A stretch of 16,080 bases of DNA from CAZTAR01 sp043813895. Lineage in GTDB: Bacteria > Planctomycetota > Phycisphaerae > UBA1845 > UTPLA1. The translations under genes and the position numbers were made by a program. The notes beneath the pieces were generated by a model. The model did not search any database. It saw nothing but the letters and a program-made list of their open reading frames with translations, and was not told the origin of the DNA. Positions 1 to 6,700 of the stretch are shown here, piece after piece; position 1 is the stretch's first letter; every line of letters starts with the position of its first letter. The DNA lies in NCBI GenBank assembly GCA_043813895.1, contig JBDRKQ010000195.1:1-16080 (forward strand), written 5' to 3'.

Positions 1-1918
1 CAGAAAGCCACGGCTGCGTGACCGTAACCTGGTAGCTCAGCGGCGTGGCGTTGAGATTCTGCAAGAGATAGTCCTGGCTCACAGGAGTGAACGGACCGCC
101 CAGGAAGCCTCCCGAATAGAAATCGCCAGCCGGCGAAACGCCCAGGCCGGTCGGCGGGGTTGGGTTGTATGGCATGCTCGGGTCGCCGAGCAGGTTATAC
201 ATCTCGAAGTAGCGTCGCGAGGTAGCCCCGGTGCCCATTGCCGCGAGGTAGCGGGCTCGGGTTGCGTTCCACACGGGGCCGAGCTCGAGCGCGCCGCCAT
301 AAGCCCCGTCGTAAATCACGTCGAAAAGCTTCTTCTCGAGGACGTCGTCTTCCGTCCAGTAGCTGTTGACCGACGAGCCGGTAGCGGCGCAGGCGCCCTT
401 GCTTGGCGTGCGGAGCCACGTCTCCATGAAGCACTCCGAGTCGGTGTAAGTGCCGGTGACACAGGAGAAACTGTAGATCACCGAGTACATCCCGACGTTC
501 GTCAAGGCGTTGACGTCGCTCTGATAGAACACGGGGCCGTCCGCCCAGTAGTTGTTGCCGCCGTGGCCGCTGTAGATGCCGTAGAATCGCCCGGCGTTGA
601 AGGCGTCGCGGACCTGCTGGGAGGTGGCGCCATAGGTGTGACAATAGAGCTTGTCCGACGTGATGCCCTGCGGCGTCATGTAGGTGCTGATGACGTAGTT
701 GTGGGTCCCCTCGCTCACCGTGTAGTTGTCCTGAGAGGCCATAAAGACCGCCCGGTTCATGTAGTCGAGGTCTGGCAGCGGGCCGTTCTCGTAGAGCAGG
801 ACCTTGTCGATGACGTCCTGAAGCTGCGTGGTCGTGCGGACCGCGAACCGGCCGATGGCGATGTCGGGCGTCTGCCACGCGTTGCTGGAATCACCGTCCA
901 TGCAGACGTAGTTCAGATCGGTCGCGGGCGTCCCTTCACCTCCGCCGGTCCAGTGCGGAATAGTATCGGTGTCGCCGACGAGCAGAACATAGTCGGGAGC
1001 ATCCGCGCCACCCCACAGGCCCTGGATGTAGGCCTTGATGGCCGTGTTGCTGGCTGACGCGGGTACCCACGATGAGACGGTGAAACCTTGGGCGGCCTTG
1101 GCATTCGCGAAGGGGAGAATCGTGGACTGCAAAGAACTCGCGACGATGATGAGATAATTGCCGGCGCCGCGGGACATCGCCGGAATCTGGTCCGGATTGA
1201 GCACGTTTTCGCGCAGGCCAGGCATCGGATTGAGCGCGCTGGGGGGCTGAGACGAGCCCTCGAAGCTGACCTCGACCGAGATGTTCGGCCAGTAACTGAT
1301 CGCCTGCTGCGCCGGGTTGTAGGCGACGGGGTACACGGTGAGCAGAAACATACGCGTTCCGCGCGCCAGGCCAAGTTCCTCGATGGTGACGCGCTCGGCG
1401 GGCGTGCTGATGTCCTGTGTATAGGCGGCTTGGTCGATGACGAAGGGCACGCTCTCGATCGCCCCCGGGATCTTCGGGATCGGCGGCTGCACCGGGTTGA
1501 CCAGCACGGTCAGGCCGGCGGCGGCCGAATCCAGGGTGACGGCGTTGCCGGCGTCAGCGGTCCACGTAACCGTCGTGCCGAGCGGGGCCGTGAAGAAGCG
1601 GCGGATCACCGGCAGCGCGGGAGCGCCGATCTCGCCGGCCAGCGGCGCTTCCGGCCAGGAGACCGCCACGAAATCGCCGCCCTTGGTGGTGCGCGGTTCA
1701 ATCATGAGCCCCGGAACATGAACGGCAAGGTTCAGTCCCGACGCGCCGGTCTGGTGGACCTGAACCTGGGGGGCAGCCGGCGGTGTGGCCACGCCCTGGA
1801 TGAGGCCGCCATCGGCGCTTAAGGTGAGGCCGAGGTCGTCCGCCCAGGCCGGTGTAACCCCCAGAAAGAGACCAACCACCCACGAGGCAAATAAGGGGCG
1901 GATTCTCAGCAACTTCAT
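1..1918 (-). CDS. Secreted C25 family (gingipain-type) cysteine peptidase, C-terminus beyond window
   Basis: The frame is open from ATG at 1918 to the window edge (639 codons), so the 3' end is missing. GGGAGAG (1924-1930) lies 5 bases before the ATG. Residues 1-26 form a signal peptide ending in AWA before DD. Residues 27 to about 250 look like the propeptide/N-terminal beta region. The catalytic part starts near YLIIVASS (about 254), followed by VLLVGDTDTIP (about 310) and DIAIGRF. The presumed catalytic dyad is His452 in YSGHGG and Cys486 in SFSCVTG. Their spacing of 34 resembles that of gingipain R, which is known for this family. GDPSMPY follows and then an Ig-like C-terminal region begins (from about 575). 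The role is extracellular protein cleavage or maturation; the substrate is unknown. C25 enzymes are best known as type IX secretion cargo or PorU in Bacteroidota. The end that would show the sorting signal lies outside the window. Confidence 0.9.
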   Translation of the reverse strand, partial: MKLLRIRPLFASWVVGLFLGVTPAWADDLGLTLSADGGLIQGVATPPAAPQVQVHQTGASGLNLAVHVPGLMIEPRTTKGGDFVAVSWPEAPLAGEIGAPALPVIRRFFTAPLGTTVTWTADAGNAVTLDSAAAGLTVLVNPVQPPIPKIPGAIESVPFVIDQAAYTQDISTPAERVTIEELGLARGTRMFLLTVYPVAYNPAQQAISYWPNISVEVSFEGSSQPPSALNPMPGLRENVLNPDQIPAMSRGAGNYLIIVASSLQSTILPFANAKAAQGFTVSSWVPASASNTAIKAYIQGLWGGADAPDYVLLVGDTDTIPHWTGGGEGTPATDLNYVCMDGDSSNAWQTPDIAIGRFAVRTTTQLQDVIDKVLLYENGPLPDLDYMNRAVFMASQDNYTVSEGTHNYVISTYMTPQGITSDKLYCHTYGATSQQVRDAFNAGRFYGIYSGHGGNNYWADGPVFYQSDVNALTNVGMYSVIYSFSCVTGTYTDSECFMETWLRTPSKGACAATGSSVNSYWTEDDVLEKKLFDVIYDGAYGGALELGPVWNATRARYLAAMGTGATSRRYFEMYNLLGDPSMPYNPTPPTGLGVSPAGDFYSGGFLGGPFTPVSQDYLLQNLNATPLSYQVTVTQPWLS

Positions 1919-2928
1919 TTTAGCTCTCCCATCGCAGTTGGTTTTCGTCATCGCCCTCGTCGGGCAATTGAAGTCTACATCGAAAGAAACATCAGACCCC
2001 TAGCCGCATCCACGAGAAAAAGTCCCCGGCGGGCTGACGCCCGTGGAGTAAAGGTCAGGGCGCGGGTGATGCAATCATCGCGGTTTGAGGCATGACCGCG
2101 CGGGCCAGCCTGAGAACGCGCTCGCGATGGCATCGTGTATCATCTCCTGACCAGCGAGGCATCCGGGTTTGCGTCCAACAGGACCGCAGAGCTCCCGGAC
2201 GAGAACGAACACGAACTACCGATCCATTCCGCCCGCAGCGACTGCGGGGGGTTGCTGTGTGCAAACCGGGCCACACGCCCAGTTTGGGCTTCGTGGAGAG
2301 GGTGCCGGAGAAGGCCGGGCAGGATGCGGGCGGCAGGCATTTCCATCATGCCTCTGCCCCAGAGGAAATCGACCCCCCCCTCCGGGTTTCATCATACAGT
2401 GATCGCTGCCCCAAGTCCAGGTCTCACGACTCTTGGTAGCGATTCCGCAGGTGGAACGGTCAGGCCTGCGGTGACCGCGAGAGTTGCGCCCGATCTGAGA
2501 GGGGACCACAGGTTCGCACCGAGGCTTTGGGGCTTCCGAGGGCGGAGACTGGGCCCGCTCGCGGTGGCGGAGGTCTCGCGAAGGAGCACCACAGTTGGCT
2601 GCAAATCAGCTTTTGGGTTGTATCGGAACACGAGCCGATCTGCGCGGGACAGCAGCGAGGAGTTCGACTGGGATATGGGGGGCTTTCTTCCAGGTTGCGC
2701 GGTCGGCGTACCGTTCCTGAGGCGCTATCGACATTCATCCATCCGTGGCCATCCAGAACAGCGGCGTGTTCCACGAGGGCTCGTACTGGTTCCTACTGTA
2801 TGTCTCGCGGCGAGCGAGAATGGGCTTGCCCGGTTTGTCCGAGCCGTGGCCTGCGATTCCTCGGGGGCTCGCTCGGCACTCCTGCCGTACCATGGCTCAC
2901 TGCCGGTGAAGCTGCGATGGACTCGCAC
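1919..2928. other. Intergenic region of about 1 kb, no supported gene
   Basis: This lies between the terminator of the cohesin-like gene and the start of the C25 peptidase. Reading frames exist on both strands (for example a plus-strand frame from 2135), but they have no plausible ribosome site, no recognisable domain and a composition typical of GC-rich noncoding frames. Small hairpins are visible: cgggc/gcccg at 2028-2041 and cccgcag/ctgcggg with a 3-base loop near 2230-2246. The minus-strand promoter of the peptidase should lie within the first 100 bases or so, but I could not single out a convincing -35/-10 pair. Confidence 0.5.
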
Positions 2929-2969
2929 AAAAAAAGAGACATCGCCGTGCTTTGCGACGATGCCTCTTT
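2929..2969 (-). terminator. Rho-independent terminator of the cohesin-like gene
   Basis: Read on the minus strand, a 12-base stem (AAAGAGGCATCG against CGATGTCTCTTT, one mismatch) with a loop of about 13 bases is followed by an uninterrupted run of seven T (2935-2929). It starts about 40 bases after the TGA of the PEP-CTERM gene, the expected place for the end of that transcript. The stem's A-rich 5' side also makes it partly symmetric, but the T-run is only on the minus strand. Confidence 0.8.
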
Positions 2970-3010
2970 CTTATCTGAGCGTCAGGTTCGACGCAGGAGG
3001 ATCCGCGTCC

Positions 3011-3556
3011 TCAGCGACGCCGCCGGATGGCAAGCCCGCAAAGAACGAGAAGGGCCAGTGCTGCCGGCTCGGGAACAACATTGATCGCGCCGTCAACATA
3101 CGTCAGTTCCGTGCAATAACCAGAGGGATACAAGAAGAAACCCTCGTTGTCGTCGCCGGGCGTGTCGCTCAGGGCCAAGTCCGTCAGGCCTTCGGCATCC
3201 AAGTTGAACGTCACAGTGGCCAACAGGATGCCATTGCCCGAAAGCGGAATGTCAGCAATCGGCACTATCGCAGCCAGGTCGTCCCCGTCGGGGGCAAACA
3301 CGGCATCGAAGGCGACCTCGTTGATTGCGACGTTGTTGATTGAAACGCTCGTCCCGATCAGCCCTAGATCCAGGCCCCACTGGACAATGGCGCAGTCTAG
3401 GGAAATATCAGCGACGATGTCCACCGTCGTCGTGCCCAAGGCAATGTTCACCTGCTGATAGGCGGGATCAATCGACACGACGATACCCGCCGTGGCTGGG
3501 GCGGCAACCAGAAGCCCCACCAAAAGGGCCGTACACGCTACTTTCGCTTTCATCAT
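3011..3556 (-). CDS. Cohesin-like domain protein with PEP-CTERM sorting signal
   Basis: A 181-residue secreted protein. The first of two tandem ATGs is chosen because AGGAGG (3565-3570) lies 8 bases upstream of it. Residues 1-23 are a signal peptide ending in ATA before GIVVSIDP. Residues 24 to about 158 read as one beta-sandwich with the alternating pattern of cohesin-type domains: SIDPAYQQVNIALGTTTVDIVADIS at the front (described in pieces: SIDPAYQ, then VDIVADIS), WGLDLG, FDAVFAPDGDDLAAI, and GILLATVTFNLDAEG near the end. Residues 160-181 are a PEP-CTERM signal: VPEP, a hydrophobic stretch and a terminal RRRR. In this system an exosortase removes the tail and the protein is sorted to the cell surface. 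It lies 148 bases after the dockerin-bearing large protein, so it may be its partner; that pairing is inferred. The cohesin assignment is by pattern only. Confidence 0.85.
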   Translation of the reverse strand: MMKAKVACTALLVGLLVAAPATAGIVVSIDPAYQQVNIALGTTTVDIVADISLDCAIVQWGLDLGLIGTSVSINNVAINEVAFDAVFAPDGDDLAAIVPIADIPLSGNGILLATVTFNLDAEGLTDLALSDTPGDDNEGFFLYPSGYCTELTYVDGAINVVPEPAALALLVLCGLAIRRRR

Positions 3557-3564
3557 GCTTTCGT

Positions 3565-3570
3565 CCTCCT
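3565..3570 (-). promoter_or_regulatory. Ribosome binding site deciding the start of the PEP-CTERM gene
   Basis: AGGAGG on the minus strand, 8 bases before the first ATG (3556) and 11 before the second (3553). The spacing favours the first of the two methionine codons. Confidence 0.75.
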
Positions 3571-3623
3571 CGCATCAGTGTGCGATATGGTGATCATACT
3601 CCCAAAAGTCTCTCTTTTCAACT

Positions 3624-3693
3624 CAACGCTTCTTTCTCAGCGTTGTGAGAGGTCGCCGGCAGCGTCCGATAGCTGCCGGCGACTCCACAACGC
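3624..3693 (-). promoter_or_regulatory. Long intercistronic hairpin with an overlapping alternative hairpin
   Basis: The outer 8-bp stem pairs 3640-3647 (gcgttgtg) with 3686-3693 (cacaacgc). It encloses, after a 2-base bulge and two further pairs, a perfect 12-bp GC-rich stem, 3652-3663 with 3672-3683, closed by an 8-base loop. A second hairpin (caacgct 3624-3630 with agcgttg 3639-3645) shares bases 3640-3645, so the outer stem and the second hairpin cannot both form. On the minus strand no T-run follows, so this is not a standard intrinsic terminator. It sits 12 bases after the stop of the large gene and before the PEP-CTERM gene. It may act as a terminator without a T-run, an attenuator or an RNA-stability element. 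Confidence 0.55.
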
Positions 3694-3704
3694 GCATGTC
3701 TGAA

Positions 3705-6700
3705 CTACGGGCGGGTCGCAGCTCCACCGCCGCTTGTTCGTCGGCCGCCCACATTGGGCTGAGGGTCAATGAACTGCTGCGTTTTGTTCGATTGGGCCTC
3801 CGGGTGGACTTCGAAGTAGCACACCAGCCAGGCCTGATAATCAGTCCCTTCGATGAGCCCGTCGCCGTCGTAGTCGGCACAGTAGCTGAAGTCCTCATGA
3901 CCCTCACTACGGCCCATCGCAACCCGAATGACGTCGTAGTCATCAAGATCGACATTGCCGTCACCGTTGAGGTCGCCACAGTAGTCGCACTCATCGGGCA
4001 CGCCGTTCTCGTTGCAGTCATTCTCCGGAGGTGCGACCGGGCCAGTTTCGCCCTCGATGACGACGTCATCGAAGGAACCGGCGTCTCCGTCGCCACCATA
4101 GTAGCGGAATCCGACCCTGAACGGACCACCCGGGAGGAACGGCGTCAGATCAACGTCCAGTTCTACCCAGGTCGTGAAGTAATCGATCCACATATCGTTC
4201 AGATTCGCGACAAAAACATCGTCACTACCCGGATTGCCGGGATCGGTATCCGGATCGCCCACGATGATCATCACGTCCACGTCGTAGTTGTCGCACCACG
4301 TCTGCGTGCCAGCGCCGCAACCCTGTGACCAGAGGCTCAACGTCGCCGTGGTCAGAGTCAGCTCGGGTGTCATCAAGTAGCTGTCCTCGCTGAAACCAGG
4401 CGCACCCCAGGTGTGATACAGACCCCACGTGCCCGTGTGGGCGAAGTCAGGATTGTCGGTAACGATCCACGCGTCGGTTCCGAACGCCTCTTGGGTCCAG
4501 CCTGTCGGCGGGAAAGCGCCCTCGAAACTCTCGTCGATCACCACGGCCTTGGCGCCGGCCTCCAACTGGCACTCATCTGGAATGCCATCCGGTTGACAGT
4601 CCTCCGAGAAGCCGGAGTCGATGTCGCACCAGTCCGGAATGCCGTTGCCATTGCAGTCCGCACAATCCGGATCGCCCGGCGTACAGTCGGCAATGTCGCA
4701 CTCGTCCGGGATGCCGTTGATGTTGCAGTCCAAGCTCGTGCCTAACGCAAGGTCACACTCATCCGGGATGAGGTTGCTGTTGCAGTCCAGACTACACGCA
4801 GGCGGACCGACGAAGCAGATCGGCGGTACGTCGCACTCATCCAGGCGGCCGTTACCGTTGCAGTCCTTGCTCGGATCTGCATCGAGATCACACGAATCCG
4901 GAACGCCGTTGCCGTCGCAGTCGCACCATTCCGGATGGCCGGAAGTGTCGCACTCGGCAATGTCGCAATCGTCGGGGATCCCGTTATCGTTGCAGTCGGC
5001 GCCGCTGGCGCTGCCCATCAGGTTGAATGCCACATCCATACCGCCTACAGACGGAGCGTCGGCCTGGACGCCCCAAATGTAGATCAGATCACCGGTCGTG
5101 GCAGCACTCGCCCAGTAGTTCACCGCCCCGGAACCGGGGAAGTTCACCAACGCGGCGTAGCTGCCTGGAGCGAAGGTGTACGAAGGACCACTACCATCGT
5201 AGTCCCAAGCACCCGCACCGGGGTAGCACTCCGGCCGCACCGCGATCACAAGCTCTCCGGACGCCACCGTGTAGGTGTAGTCGAAGAGTGGGGTCGCAGC
5301 CGCGAAGCTCGGCAAGTCAGTCGGGATGCTGTTGGTCGGCAGGGAGTAGATTCGCAGCCGCATCTGGGGCATGTCGGACTGCGCAAAGTCCAGGATCTCC
5401 ATGTGGAAGCAACTGAACGTCAGCCCATTGTCGCCCTGGGGCACGGTGAAATCTACGGCGATACCCGTGTCGTTCCAGCCCACGGTCGGCCGCGTGCCGT
5501 CGGCACCGTCGCAGATGCCGTTGTCGTAGACCATGTCCGTACACTCGCCCTTGGCGCCACCTAGCTGACAGTCGTCCGGAATGCCGTCCGGCTGGCAGTC
5601 CTCGCTGCCGCCACACCCGATGGGATGGCTGGCGCAGTTGCCGGTAGCACAGTCGATGTCGCAGGCATCGGGTATGCCGTTCTCGTTGCAGTCGGGATCG
5701 CACTCGTCCGGCACACCGTTGAGATCGTAGTCATCGCTCGTGAGGTTGGCGATGTCGCACTCGTCGGGGATGCCGTTGCCGTTGCAGTCCAGGCTGGCAC
5801 CACTGTCGAGGTCGCAGTCGTCGTCAATGCCGTTGATGTTGCAATCGAGGCCGGAGCAGACTGTGTCATTGCCCAGGTAGGAGCCGCCCGCAGCAGCGCA
5901 GTCGGCCGCGGTTAACTCGTCACAGTACAAGGCAAAGGCAGCGTCGCAGCAGGCGCCTGTTGGCACTACGCACTCTTCGATCGTGAGATCGAAATCAATG
6001 CACTGCGGCGACGGCCACGAGTCCACCATGATGTAGTAGGTGCCCGCCGTGAGGAACAGGCAATCCGGGGAAACGCCGATGCTGTGCGCACCGGACCCGC
6101 TGTTGGTGCTGTAGGCCAGGCACGGGTCGGCCGGCGGGCAGTTCGTGTCGATCGCGAAACCAGAGTATGTGAAGGTCCCCGGGTCGAGCGTGATGGTCAC
6201 GTTCATGTCATCGGTGATGGTGAATTCGTAGATCATGTCATCACCACCGTCGTAATACCCGAGGCAGGTGTTCTCGTAGTACTCGTCACGGCCGCACGTG
6301 GAGTTGGTGTCCGTATAGGGCAGGTCGAGCAGACCCAAGGTGACCGCGAACGGGTCTTCGCAGTTGTCGCCCGGTTGCGGACACGGATTCGGATCGCAGG
6401 TCGTCCCGTCACCATAATACACTCTTGGGGAGACGCAGTCTGCCGCGAGTTCGAGCGTGCAGGTCGAACCGTCGCAGCAAGCACCGACGCACGGACTCGG
6501 ATCACAGTCGGTGAAGTCACCGATGTAGGTGCCGAGCAGGGTGTTGAGGCAGTAATCCTCGGTTTCGACGGTGCAGGTCGCGCCGACGCAGCAAGCGCCG
6601 GTAACGACGCCGCCTTCGCCGACCCAGATCGCGTCAACCGCCATGTCGCTCGTGTAGCTCGTGCCGGTCTCGCCGCGGAACCGGACCTGGATAATGCCGG

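Noticed and set aside
195..2003. Frames on both strands overlapping the C25 gene (195-878, 913-1374, 1088-1822)
   Set aside because: They are shadows of the peptidase, whose frame carries a signal peptide, catalytic motifs and a ribosome site.
2135..3343. 402-codon plus-strand open frame
   Set aside because: Its second half is antisense to the well-supported PEP-CTERM gene, it has no ribosome site, and the first half has no domain and an Arg/Ser/Pro-rich composition.
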